Shown: positions 47,458 to 58,204, numbered from the stretch's first letter. The stretch is DNA of 64,000 bases from Rapana venosa (GCA_028751875.1 CM054135.1:60766229-60830228), one strand, 5' to 3'. Numbers and translations are program-made. Notes: generated by a model from the letters alone, not told the origin.

Positions 47458-47509
47458 AGAGAGAGAAAAACAGAGAAAGAGAGAAAGAGAGAGAGAGCGA
47501 GAGAGGGAG

Positions 47510-47603
<94 letters not shown>

Positions 47604-47612
47604 AGGAATACA
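47458..47612. repeat. (GA)n tract
   Basis: About 150 bp of GA repeats upstream (minus sense) of A10. Confidence 0.97.
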
Positions 47613-47717
47613 CAAGGAGACACAGCAAGCCAGCCAGGCAATTAAGCAGCTACATACCAACAAGTATGGGGATATATAATCAAACAGTATTGTGTGGTCA
47701 TGCACACACACATATAT

Positions 47718-47845
47718 TTAGTTTGATTTTCTCATCAAACTGGGAAAATAGGGCAAGGCTGGGAACCAAACACAGAAGCTCATCATTTAATGGTTGGGAA
47801 GATGAATGTTTTAATCATCCTGTCACTTTCTTCTTAGTTTTGATG
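47718..47845 (-). mobile_element. SINE head fragment, reverse orientation
   Basis: On the minus strand it matches the second-subfamily head region at 18945-19040 (B-box area 'tggttcccagccttgcccta' type and the following 'cccagtttga'). Confidence 0.6.
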
Positions 47846-48110
47846 CTGTGAACAGTTTCCATTTTTCTTCTGACATGACAAAGTCACCCATTTCATATGC
47901 TTTCTGAGAGTTAAGTCAGTACTGAAACAAACCTTGAATAGTTTGCAGGTGCCCACAATATTGCTTGTTGTAGTCTCAAAGGTGGTGGTAGACTTCTGGC
48001 TCAATATTACTGTACCGAACATCCTTAACAGAATGCATCTTCTTGAGGACTCTCAGAATGTTAAGCTGTGGAACACCCAACAACAACAACAGATGAAACA
48101 TTGTTATTAC

Positions 48111-48194
48111 CTTATTGAGAGCTTCCTCTTGCCCATGCCGCATCCTCAGGCATTGAAGTACCTAGGATGGGAAGAGTCTTGTTGGCAGGTGATT
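48111..48194 (-). other. Small exon-like copy B10 (8-base prefix)
   Basis: The acceptor GTTCAG|AATCACCTGC and donor CAATAAG|GTAATAAC are present. It is the rightmost small exon-like copy. Confidence 0.5.
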
Positions 48195-48236
48195 CTGAAC
48201 AAACAATGGGAACATTTAAAAATTAAATGCCTGCAC

Positions 48237-48299
<63 letters not shown>

Positions 48300-48499
48300 C
48301 AGACACAGAGAGAGACAAAGAGAGAGAGAGCCAGCCAGCCAAGTCAGCAGTTATCCAAAGTTCAGGTACATTTTCAAACAGGCATGAGTAGTCATGCACA
48401 CACAAATGCAAATGCGCACGCTTGAGTATACACACTTTTGTTTAGATGGGTGGCATGATGAAAAAAAAAAAATCCTGGATACAGCAGTGCAGATTTCAC

Positions 48500-48680
48500 A
48501 CAGAGAAATGGCAGGGATGGATAACAAAATAAAAAAAAAGGGCGTACATACACGTGTTTAGACACCATCCCTTAACTTGGAATGCGGTTACCTTAATGGT
48601 TGGTAAAAATGGTCGTACACATAAAATCTCACTATTCATGAGCCTTGTAGCTTTAACCAAAGAAAAAAAAAAGTAAAAAG
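48500..48680 (+). mobile_element. SINE 3' fragment
   Basis: Only the distal part is present ('gtttagacaccatcccttaa', 'ggttaccttaatggttggta', 'gccttgtagctttaaccaaa'). Confidence 0.7.
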
Positions 48681-48711
48681 AAAAACAAGAAGAAAAAATG
48701 GTTAATGATAC

Positions 48712-48967
48712 CTACCGGAGTTCTGTAGTTCCTTTTTGACATGAAAGGAGGTGGTAGAAATCCAGCTGAGTGACTTGGCAGTGTAGTTTTCCAAGATGCA
48801 GCCTTCTTTGGTGTAGTTTTCCAAGATGCAGTTTTCCAAGGTGTAGTTCTCCATAGTGCTCTTGGGTGCAGTTTTCCAAGGTGCAGTTTTCATGGTGCTC
48901 CCAGGTGCAGTTTTCCGTGATGTGGTTTTGCATGGTGCAGTTTTCCAAGGAGCAGATTACTATGATT
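48712..48967 (-). repeat. Short 15-bp array block XI fused to a small-exon acceptor
   Basis: About 14 units of the 'gtgcagttttccaag' form. The donor CCGGTAG|GTATCA is present. Its right end is not the usual array start: the acceptor TTTTTTCTTTAG|AATCATAG and the following intron words ('ggagacattttaaaaatgaa', 'gcctgcacagac', plus strand) are those of a small exon. A deletion joined a small exon's first bases to the array interior. One minus frame (starting IIVICSLENCTMQN) runs open through most of it. Confidence 0.65.
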
Positions 48968-48969
48968 CT

Positions 48970-49925
48970 AAAGAAAAAAAAGGAGACATTTTAAAAATGA
49001 ATGCCTGCACAGACACACACACAATGAAAGAGATAGAGAGAGACATAGAGAGAGAACAAGAAAGTAAGGCGATAGTCAATTGTGTGTACATGGTTTAAAT
49101 ATCCAAATGGCTAGGGTAACGCCTTTTTAATTGTCATAATTCACAAGTCATTGGTTGATCTCGACAGTACTTATTTTTGGTGTGTGTGTGTGGGGGTTGG
49201 GAATTTTATCAGCTTTCATAGCAACCTATACTCATGCTTGCTGGAACTTTTATGTTCATTTGTGTATATAGGCATGTAGATGATCAAATATGCTTTTTAA
49301 AAGATCTGGAGGTTTTGTCTGCTTTGGTAACTTGATATCCAACATTTATTCAAGGCTTCACAGTAATACAACTAGCCAAAGCACCAAAAGTAGTTTAAAG
49401 AAATGTATGTGCACTTACCTCAGCAAGGTCTTGACACGATGCTGGAGACAATGCCAGAGAACTAAGATGACCCACATGACTTTTGACGTCTATGCTAAGA
49501 CTTTTAAGGAATCAGGGCAAGAAGAAAGAGACCAATAATAATTAACTTCTAAAATCTGTGATCAACGTGTCTTACATGTAACTTCAGGACAAATTTTGAT
49601 TTGAGCTTGGATAAGATGAAAGATGACCAAGGAACTCTGTGAATACTATGCACACATGCACCGCCAGGTTTTACTTAGAAGCAGTGGTTGAATGGCCGGA
49701 GGCTTTGCACAACTTGCCTCTTTACCTACTGCTGCATGTCGAATATCAGATGTCTACACAGCCCACAGTCCTCACTGCTCTCATTGCATTTGATCCCTGA
49801 AGTGTTTTCAGAAATGGGAGGTCATATAGACTCCATTCTGACCCCAGACTCCTATCAACATTGCTGTTCAGCCCAGTGGGATCTGAAAATATTTATGTCC
49901 TAGGTCCATGGACCAATGCCTGCCT
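48970..49925. other. Right border of the module cluster, no recognisable gene
   Basis: Module-type sequence ends with a short GA tract near 49030-49060. Beyond it the DNA looks unique. A minus-strand donor consensus, CTGAG|GTAAGTGC, lies at 49418-49419 and could end an exon that includes the 30-bp minisatellite. Confidence 0.5.
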
Positions 49926-49927
49926 CT

Positions 49928-51250
49928 GACCTCAAATTGCCCTTTAGGGTTTGTCTTGAGTTTGCCCTTTAGGGGCTTGTCCTTTAGGGTTTTGCCCTTC
50001 AGGGGCTTGTATTTCAGGAGTTTGCCCTTCAGGGGCTTGTCCTCCAGGGTTTTGCCCTTCAGGGGCTTTATTTCAGGAGTATGCCCTTCAGGGGCTTGTC
50101 CTCCAGGAGTTTGCCCTTCAGGGGCTTGTCCTTTATGGTTTTGCCCTTCAGGGGCTTGTCTTTCAGGAGTTTGCCCTTCAGGGGCTTGCTTTTCAGGAGT
50201 TTGCCCTTCAGGGGCTTGTTTTGCATGTTGCTGCCCTTCAGGGGCCTGTTCCGTTTTGCATGTTGCTGCCCTTCAGGGGCCTGTTTTGCATGTTTCTGCC
50301 CTTCAGGGGCCTGTTCTGTTTTGCATGTTGCTGCCCTTCAGGGGCCTGTTTTGCATGTTGCTGCCCTTCAGGGGCCTGTTTTGCATGTTGCTGCCCTTCA
50401 GGGGCCTGTTCTGTTTTGCATGTTACTGCCCTTCAGGGGCCTGTTTTGCATGTTGCCCTTTAGGGGCCTGTTCTGTTTTGCATGTTACTGCCCTTCAGGG
50501 GCCTGTTTTGCATGTTGCCCTTTAGGGGCCTGTTCTGTTTTGCATGTTGTTGCCCTTCAGGGGCCTGTTTTGCATGTTGCCCTTCAGGGGCCTGTTCTGT
50601 TTTGCATGTAGCTGCCCTTCAGGGGCCTGTTTTGCATGTTGCCCTTTAGGGGCCCGTTTGCATGTAGCTGCCGTTCAGGATCTTGTCTTGCATGCTGCTC
50701 TTTAGGAGCTCTCCCTGCATGCCGCCCTTCAGGGGCTTGTCTTACATGCTGCTGCCCTTCAGGGGCATGTCTTACATGCTGCTGCCCTTCAGGGGCATGT
50801 CTTACATGCTGCTGCCCTTCAGGGGCATGTCTTACATGCTGCTGCCCTTCAGGGGCTTGTCTTACATGCTGCTGCCCTTCAGGGGCATGTCTTACATGCT
50901 GCTGCCCTTCAGGGGCTTGTCTTACATGCTGCCGCCCTTCAGGGGCTTGTCTTACATGCTGCCGCCCTTCAGGGGCTTGTCTTACATGCTGCCGCCCTTC
51001 AGGGGCTTGTCTTACATGCTGCCGCCCTTCAGGGGCTTGTCTTACATGCTGCTGCCCTTCAGGGGCTTGACTTGCATGCTGCTGCTCTTCACAAGCTCTT
51101 CCTGCATGCTGCTGCCCTTTAGGGGCTTGTCTTGCGGGATGTTGCCCTTCAAGGGCTTCTCTTTCAGGATTTTTCCCTTTAGGGCTTGTCAGGTTGTCCT
51201 TCAAGGTTTTACCTTTCACAGTTTTGTCCCTTCAGGGTTTTCTGCACTTC
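49928..51250 (-). repeat. 30-bp minisatellite with hairpin core, possibly exonic on the minus strand
   Basis: About 43 units. All carry GCCCTTCAGGGGC, which can fold as a GCCC/GGGC stem. Three zones differ in the other 17 bp: 'ttgtctttcaggagttt' (49.93-50.22), 'ttttgcatgttgct' with 5-bp inserts (50.22-50.66) and 'ttgtcttacatgctgct' (50.72-51.08). On the minus strand one frame (51219 to 50584) reads a 10-residue repeat of the type APEGQQHVRQ for about 200 codons. The plus strand is also open (CPSGACFACC and PFRGLSYMLL readings). A weak minus acceptor CACATAG lies at 51284-51290 and a strong donor at 49418. Coding status is undecided. Confidence 0.7.
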
Positions 51251-51680
51251 AAGTTCTGAAGATTTTGCTCTTCAGGATTTTGCCTATGTGGGCTTCATTA
51301 AAGTCTTAACATGCAAATCCAGCATAACTTAGTTAAGGGTCCATGGCCAAAACTAAAATTAGCATGCCCCTTCCTTTTTTTCACCCTGCTGTTTGGTCAA
51401 TTCCTGCTCTAATTAGCATCAGCTGGGCTGGTATGGAGTGGAGAGCCGATGAGAGTAGCTGATCATGACCGCTATAAAGCATTTCTATCTCCCATTCTAC
51501 GCCCTTTACCTTTTGGACCTAGCATTAAGTCATGTGGGTTAGGACAAGTCCAATGGGTCTTGTGCTCCAGCATCGTGGTGTCGGCAGGCTGCGGTGAGAA
51601 GGTCCGGGATGGATGGAGAAGATCTGATGAAAACAAACCCATGCAAATTTTATGTTTTTATCAAAACAGTTACAGCAAAA
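51251..51680. other. Spacer without recognisable gene
   Basis: Unique-looking sequence between the minisatellite and the mariner element. A short plus frame at 51449-51697 has no recognisable domain. Confidence 0.5.
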
Positions 51681-51929
51681 ATATGAGGGGTGGCTGAAAT
51701 GTTTTGAGCCTAGTTTACAAAATGGTTACCTACTAGATCAAATGGTGGTAGCTACTATGATAGATATGTTTTCATATTTATATTTTCATAACCCTATTTA
51801 AAAAAAAAAATCTTCCCTCTGGCAGATCCTTAAGAAAAAAAGGGGGTCTGAATTTTGATGAAAATATTGAAAATCGAGTGTCATTCCTTGATCCGCATTT
51901 GAAGGCATGAACCCATAGACATTTACCAA

Positions 51930-52245
51930 GACATGGCGAATACTTTACACAGCATTACTCCTTCATATCACAAAGTCAAATGCAGGGTGACAGAATTTTG
52001 AGCATGGCACACAAGAATGTTGAGAATGACCTGAAGTCAGGAAGACCAACAATTGCCACTACCAAGGAAAACCTTGACCTTGCTCTAGAAATGATTGAAT
52101 CATTGATTATTCAGCAGGCAGCAGACGGCGTGGAAAACTCACAAAAAGGGAAAGTTTACTCTCTCAGGAAGGAAATTTGTCCTGGGATACTAACTACAAG
52201 CATCCCCTCCCCCCCAAAAAAACAAAAAAAACCGTTCCAGCACAC
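51930..52245 (+). pseudogene. Mariner transposase, 5' remnant
   Basis: The open frame 51980-52255 contains DLKSGRPTIATTKENLD, which matches the linker after the helix-turn-helix region of mariner transposases ('SGRPST.TT.ENI'). The upstream helix-turn-helix is only dimly visible and no intact start is kept. The frame ends in poly-C/poly-A before the LINE insert. No catalytic residues are present in this half. Confidence 0.75.
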
Positions 52246-52254
52246 ATATCCCTG

Positions 52255-53135
52255 ACTACCATGGCAACCAGCTACGACTAGGCTAAATCTATTGATTATA
52301 CCATTCACAAAAAAAGATGACAATATTAATATGTTCACTTATGATGTAAAACATCTTGAAAAAAAAAATCGAAATCATCTATAAGTGTTTACAGATGGTT
52401 CTGTTTATGACTAGAATGTAGGATCAGGTTTTGTTATTCATGCTCTGAAGATAAAAAACCCCATTAAGATGCAAACATAATTTTGTTTTGGGAAGGGTTT
52501 TTCAATATTTAGTGCTGAGCTCTATGCGATACTTATGGCACTAATTACTATAATAATTTTGCATTCTTTCATATTTTTTGTGTTGACTCAATGCCTGTAC
52601 TACATAGCTTACAGGACTGGAGTTCAAAAGGAAAGATTTATTACTTGAAATAAAAATTAATATTTGATACATTTTATCATAACGAAAGTATCAGAATAGA
52701 TTTTTACTGGATTCCTTCTCACTGTGGGTTATACTGGAATGAAACAGTCTTACAAAACAAGGTGCAAAAAGAGTTCCCAGAACATAATGATTGTCATGAA
52801 ATTATTATTGTAAAATCGTACATAAAAATGACTTTCGTGGGAAATTTGAAATACTAGGCTATCCAAGACAAATCTCTAACATATTCTCAAAATGACTTGC
52901 TCCTGTTCTGAGCCACTACCTTGTCAACACATTATTTTTCAATGTTCAGTTTTAAATTTAGTTTACAAAAAAAATCTGGCATTGAAATTCAAAGGGAACC
53001 ATTGTACACAGTTTCATGAAAACTGTTGATTACTGAAGTTGCTAGAGTCTTCTGTAAATATTTTATGGTAGGGTTTTTGTTTATTTTTCTGTAATTATTC
53101 ATTTAAAAAAAAATCTTTAAAATACCACCAAGCAT
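52255..53135 (+). mobile_element. LINE fragment (RNase H and C-terminal region) nested in the mariner
   Basis: Conceptual plus-strand pieces show FTDGSV (start of RNase H, near 52393), SAELYAILMAL (52511-52543) and WIPSHCGLYWNE (52708-52743), the signature of the RNase H domain of I/Jockey-type non-LTR retrotransposons. A C-x-C…H…C cluster follows near 52898-52945, like the C-terminal knuckle of those polymerases. Stops and shifts interrupt every frame. The fragment ends in an A-rich stretch near 53105-53130. The reverse-transcriptase domain is absent, consistent with 5' truncation. Confidence 0.75.
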
Positions 53136-53164
53136 GAACAGATTTTAAATTGAACTACAAGAAC

Positions 53165-53410
53165 AAAATCCATGACTGCGAACTAAAGTTTGTTGTGCAT
53201 TTATTCTACTTGCCACACCTCGATCCATCAGACTTTTACTTGTTCCTGACCATAAAGATATTTCTTGGTTGCTCGCCATGTTGCTAATTAATGGTAATGA
53301 GATACAATAGCTGTGGAGAAGTACATGGAGGGCCAGTCTGAAGAGTTCTTTAAAGGAGATAGTGTTTCAGCACTGTTGGGTCAAGTGAATCCCCTTTTAG
53401 GGGGGATCAT
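53165..53410 (+). pseudogene. Mariner transposase, 3' remnant
   Basis: Pieces read PHLDPSDFYLFLTIK (near 53215-53260), corresponding to the region around the last catalytic Asp of the mariner DD34D triad, and then EKYMEGQSEEFFKGDSV, the usual C-terminal helix region. Several stops and frameshifts lie between them. Confidence 0.75.
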
Positions 53411-53947
53411 GTTGAAATTATAAAGAGATAAAAAGTCTCTTACCTGTATTGTTCAAGGCTCAAAACACAGCCACCCCTCCTATTACTTTTCTTGCCTTTT
53501 GATGTGACTAGGGTTTTTTTGTATATATAAAATACTTCTATGTCACTAAAATGCAACTTTGTTTTCATTATCAGCTGGGCAGTTTAACTTAAGATTTTGA
53601 CCTCCCTTAACACAATGCAATGATCACTGAGACACTGCATCAACAATTTCTGGCACCATTTCATGAGCAAGTTAAACCTGGCAGAGCTCACCCCTCTGCA
53701 GGTCACAAATGGCATGCTAGGTATGTTCCTCCATCCATAGCTGCTGCCCCCCAAAAAAACCCCAAACAAAAACAAAACAACCAAACCCAAACATCCCCCC
53801 CCCCTCCCCAAACAAATCTAAACCATATGTGATGAACAAGTTTCTGAACATACTATTTTGACTAGACTTTGATGTACTTGAACAGGTTACAACTGTGTTT
53901 GACTGCTGCTGCTTAGTGCACATTTTCAAAGCAGTAAGGGGGGAGGG

Positions 53948-54360
53948 GGACCGGATAGCCTTGTGGTCCGAGTTGAGCTTGTGATCTGACAGCGTGAGTT
54001 CAAGCCATGACCAAGGTGCCCGTCTGAGGGGATCATCTCCCCTGGAGTAAATGCAGACTCCACTTCCCCTAAAGTTCTAAGATGAGACTATAAACTAAGG
54101 CTCCATGTGCCAATGCAGGAAGAACATCCTGCATGCCCATTAACAAAATTGCTCTGCCTTTCAGAAGAGTAGGCAATGTCATGCAGGCAGGAATGGATGA
54201 CAAAATAAAAAAAAAAAAGCACACTGGTGTGTTCAGACATCCCTTAAGTTAGACAGCAGCTGCCTTAAACTAAAGGTTGGTAAATGGTCGCATATAGCAA
54301 AATCTCACCACTGGCAAACCTCAGAGTTTAAGCAAAGGAACAACAACAAGCAAAATAAAA
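53948..54360 (+). mobile_element. tRNA-derived SINE
   Basis: The head 'ggatagccttgtggtccgag' is present, with the family body and the end 'aaacctcagagtttaagcaa'. Confidence 0.8.
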
Positions 54361-54489
54361 AGTTTTAGTATACACAATAGTAATTTTGATTAAGTACTAC
54401 TGCAAAGGAAAGTATGAGTTTTAATCAAAACTTTTTATTATGTTGCAGTTAACCTGCTTTTACATTTTGTACTTGGTCAATAATAGTTC

Positions 54490-54605
54490 ATCACTACATC
54501 TATAAAGCTACCTTTATGGTGGGCAAAAATGGTCACACATGCAAAATCTTACCATTGCTAAACCTTAGAACTCTAGCCAAAGTTCTAAAAACATTTTTAA
54601 GACAA
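54490..54605 (+). mobile_element. SINE 3' fragment
   Basis: 'ataaagctacctttatggtg' to 'ttagaactctagccaaagtt' matches the distal SINE body only. Confidence 0.7.
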
Positions 54606-55630
54606 AACATTTTTGTCAACGAATTGCAGAAAAATGCAACCCTTCTTTTAGTGCTTTCATAACTTTTCTGTTAAATCCATATTTCAAACTATGTTCCTGA
54701 AAAGCAACTCATCAGCTGATTTATGCACAGAATAAAACTGCTGCAACCCAGCTAGTTGTGGATGCACAGGGTTACTGAAGTACAACCTTTTACAGCTTGC
54801 AGCAATCACAAGTTACTGTCACAGTGTGCGTGTGCATGTGCGCATATGTCTGTGAAAGTCAAAGTCACACTTACTTATGGTAAACTGAATAAGCAAAATA
54901 TGCTTTTTTCATATGTGACAACACCCTGAAGTTCTAGAGTGTGTACTCAAGTTTGTTTTACCCATCATATCTGGGAACTACTGTGAGACAATGCAAACAC
55001 ACTTGACGAAAATTTTAGTATACGACTTAACAAGCACATCACCATTCATACTCTGGCTTTTCAGCCATTACTGAGGCACCCGTTCAAGGGAATTTTCCCC
55101 CTGCAGTTATCAGTACACACTCCACTCCCATGAAAGTCCTAGAAGATCCCACGTGCATATGCATACAGAGCACACTGCACACTACCCTAAAGACCTGTTC
55201 AGCTTATCAGAAGTGTAGGCCATTGTGCACAAGTAGGAATCCAGAAAACATAGTATTATGCTCATAATTTATCAAGAAAACTTTACAATTGCTGAAAACC
55301 TAACCTCTATACTCATGGTGGTAAATGTTCAGCATTCCTTAAATGTGCATGTTAAGTTATGCAGTTTTATATACTTCCACCACCCCTCCCACCCCAAGAA
55401 AATGAAAATGGTCTTTTATGACACTGCTCAATATGGTTTCTTTATAAATTCTTTATCATCAGCTGCTTTGTGGCACTGCTGAAGCAAAATAACTTTTTAA
55501 AGACAGTTTTGGAAACATCTAGCAACTTATGGGAAACTACTGCGATAATTGTGAAACAATGGTTGCTTTTGTTTTATCTATACACAATTGACCAATTTTT
55601 AAAAAGTATAAGCTATGTCCCATTTCACAT
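54606..55630. other. Spacer with a decayed SINE body
   Basis: 55050-55245 retains SINE words ('ccctgcagttatcagtacac', 'agtgtaggccattgtgca') but no tRNA head. The rest is AT-rich with no supported gene. Confidence 0.5.
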
Positions 55631-55632
55631 AC

Positions 55633-56673
55633 CTTTTTTCTTGAATCTGTGGCAGTGATGATCGTAGAGGAGGCTGAAGAGCTGTATGGATGAGGGTACT
55701 GATCATCAGGTGCAGCTGCAGGCATCTCTTTCATGTTGAGGTGTGTCTGGTTCTTCATGCTGGGGTCCTTCATGCTGAGGTGTGTCCGGTCCTTCATGCT
55801 GAGATGTGTCCGGTCCTTCATGCTGAGGTTGTATCTGGTTCTTCATGCCGAGGTTCTTCATGCTGAGGTGTGTCTGGTTCTTCATGCTGAGGTGTGTCTG
55901 GTTCTTCATGCTGAGGTGTGTCTGGTTCTTCATGCTGCGGTGTGTCTGGTTCTTCATGCTGAGGTTGTGTCTGGTTCTTCATGCTGAGGTTGTGTCTGGT
56001 TCTCCATGCTGAGGTGTGTAGTCCATGCTGAGGTGTGTAGTCCATGCCGAGGTGTGTAGTCCATACTGAGGTGTGTTTGGTTCTTCATGCTGGGGTGTGT
56101 CTGGTCCTTCATGCTGGGGTGTGTCTGGTTCTTCATGCTGGGGTGTGTCTGGTTCTTCATGCTGAGGTGTGTGGTTCTTCATGCTGAGGTGTGTAGTCCA
56201 TGCTGAGGTGTGTCTGGTTCTTCATGCTGAAGTGTGTCTGGTTCTTCATGCTGAGGTTGTGTCTGGTCCTTCATGCTGAGGTGTATAGTCCATGCTGAGG
56301 TGTGTCTGGTTCTTCATGCTGAGGTGTGTCTGGTTCTTCATGCTGAGGTGTGTCTGGTTCTTCATGCTGAAGTGTGTCTGGTTCTTCATGCTGAGGTTGT
56401 GTCTGGTTCTTCATGCTGAGGTTGTGTCTGGTTCTTCATGCTGAGGTGTGTAGTCCATGCTGAGGTGTGTCTGGTTCTTCATGCTGAGGTGTGTCTGGTC
56501 CTTCATGCTGAGCTCTTCCTTTGCTGCAGGCATCTCTTTTATGCTGAGGTCTGTCCGGTCCTTCATATTGCAAACTCAGCTCTTCCAATGATATCCGTGT
56601 CATTGGTCTCCATCAACAGTTCCCAGTAGACTTGTTTCAGACAGGCTGAAATGGTAGGTGTGGCCAACATTAC
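55633..56673 (-). other. Exon-like block containing a 24-bp minisatellite
   Basis: On the minus strand the acceptor GGTTTTTTTAG|GTAATGTTGG (56674-56675) starts the block and the donor GAAAAAAG|GTATGTG (55631-55632) ends it. The first ~100 bp are non-repetitive and two frames look protein-like (MLATPTISACLKQVYWELL… closing at TGA, and NVGHTYHFSLSETSLLGTV… closing at TGA). Then about 35 copies of a 24-bp unit follow, read as MKNQTHLS or PDTPQHEE; the third frame has a stop in each unit. The last ~110 bp are non-repetitive: MKEMPAAAPDDQYPHP then STIITATDSRKK up to the donor, phase 0. No single frame spans the whole block. I do not recognise a family. Confidence 0.55.
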
Positions 56674-56802
56674 CTAAAAAAACCAAACCAACCAAACCCA
56701 ACATTCAGGCTTATAAAATGTCAAAAATGATTAGATGTAAAAAATGTACTTAAAAAGTATAAGACACCTATGTGATAAAAAATGGCAGCCTCCTTTCTAA
56801 AG

Positions 56803-57105
56803 CATTTCCGAATCCTTGCAGAGTAACTCTTCATGATTACCAAAAATGGATAATATCAAATTATTTAATGACAATACTGACTTTTGCTACTATTTTTGAC
56901 AAAAGCTGTAGTATAACTATAAGAATCAAATCTGCCATGAAAAATTACACTTCTCCAAATCATTGCAGACTAACTCTTCATGATTACCAATAATGGACGA
57001 TATTGAATTATTTAATGACAATACTGACTTTTGCTACTATTAATATTTATGCCAAAAGCTGTAGAATAGGATTCAAATCTGCCATTAAAAATGACACTGT
57101 TCTAC
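56803..57105. repeat. Tandem duplication, unit about 150 bp, two copies
   Basis: 'aactcttcatgattaccaa', 'ttatttaatgacaatactga' and 'caaatctgccat' recur in the same order in 56820-56940 and 56970-57090. Confidence 0.9.
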
Positions 57106-57342
57106 TTGTCATTTATTTTTAATGTCAGACTAATTTTTGTTGAATATAATTTCACCCCATTTTCTCATTTTACTGAGTATTCATGTGTTTATTCACATAC
57201 TGATGTATTTGTGTATTTTTTCACTCATCTACTTATCTATTGACATACCTACTTTAGCATAATTTATCACATTTTTACGTCAAGAAAAAAACAACCAAAA
57301 ACCGAACACAATTCATATTAAAAATAATTTAAATTATTTTTA

Positions 57343-57420
57343 TTCCTTGGTTAGAGCTCCAAGGTTCATGACTGATGAAATTTTGCGAATACGTATATCA
57401 TTACATGCGACTATTTATTC
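57343..57420 (-). mobile_element. SINE 3' fragment, reverse orientation
   Basis: 'ccttggttagagctccaagg' to 'ttttgcgaatacg' is the reverse complement of the SINE end. Confidence 0.7.
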
Positions 57421-57654
57421 ACCATTAACTGCAGACAAGTGTGTGTGTTTGTTCTTTCAGTTTAACATCTTTTCACTAGGCCTATGGGTGATATTATTGT
57501 GTGTATTTGTGCGTGTATGTGTGTGTGCTTGCATGGTGTGTGTGTGTGTGTGTGCGTGCATGCATGTCACTGTCTGCATGCACTTCTGTGCCCACATTAC
57601 TGTGAAAAAGTGATAAAGGAGAAAGAAGTTGAAGAGAGAGGGAAGGAGAATGGA

Positions 57655-57688
57655 GAGGGGGGGGGGGGGGGGGGGGGGGGAGAGAGAC
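57655..57688. repeat. G-run and (GA)n
   Basis: About 23 consecutive G followed by GA repeats, preceded by GT-rich sequence from 57498. Confidence 0.95.
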
Positions 57689-58077
57689 TAGAGATGCTTT
57701 GACAAATTTATTATCATGGCCTGTTGTCATGGGCCATGACTCTCTTTTGTGAATTAAATAAACTTTTATAAGAGAAATCACATGATGCATTTAATGTAAT
57801 GAAAAGAAAAGAGCTCTTAGACTTTATAAATGGCTACCACTAAGAATTCTGGCTCAACTCTGTTACAAACTGTTTACTAAATAATAAGTCATGAATAAAC
57901 AACAGGAAGCAAAAACATACTAAAAAGGATAACACATTAGAAGGCTAAATTATATATTTGATCAAAAAATTCTATGAGAAATTTTCATTAAGTATTTCTT
58001 CCTGTTGACTACAAAAAAAATCTTTAGTTGTCAACATATAAAACGAGCCAATGAGAGGCAGAGTGAGCGAGAGAGAC

Positions 58078-58128
58078 TGTGTGTGTGTGTGTGTGTGCGT
58101 GTGTGTGTGTGTGTGTGCGCGCACGCAT
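58078..58128. repeat. (GT)n/(GC)n microsatellite
   Basis: GT dinucleotides with GC interruptions. Confidence 0.95.
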
Positions 58129-58204
58129 GTTCGTGTTGTACTGGCGCCTAGGCCTATTACTAGTATTAATTATTGAACAGGCCTGGGGGCAGAGTTTATC
58201 ATAC

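Larger units (their letters stand above)
51684..53480 (+). mobile_element. Mariner-like DNA transposon, inactivated
   Basis: The ends are inverted repeats: GAGGGGTGGCTG then TTTTGAGCC on the left, and the same words in reverse complement on the right. Both ends are bordered by TA (51682-51683 and 53481-53482), as expected of TA target duplication in the Tc1/mariner superfamily. The element is about 1.8 kb, longer than the usual ~1.3 kb, because a LINE fragment lies inside. The transposase is broken by frameshifts and stops. Confidence 0.85.

Noticed and set aside
12871..48967. CRISPR-like regular repeats
   Set aside because: Units are contiguous without unique spacers and the genome is eukaryotic.
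49908..51309. Pentapeptide-repeat-like or Cys-rich protein on the plus strand at the 30-bp minisatellite
   Set aside because: All plus frames are open only because of the repeat unit, there is no start context or splice site, and the reading changes at 5-bp inserts.
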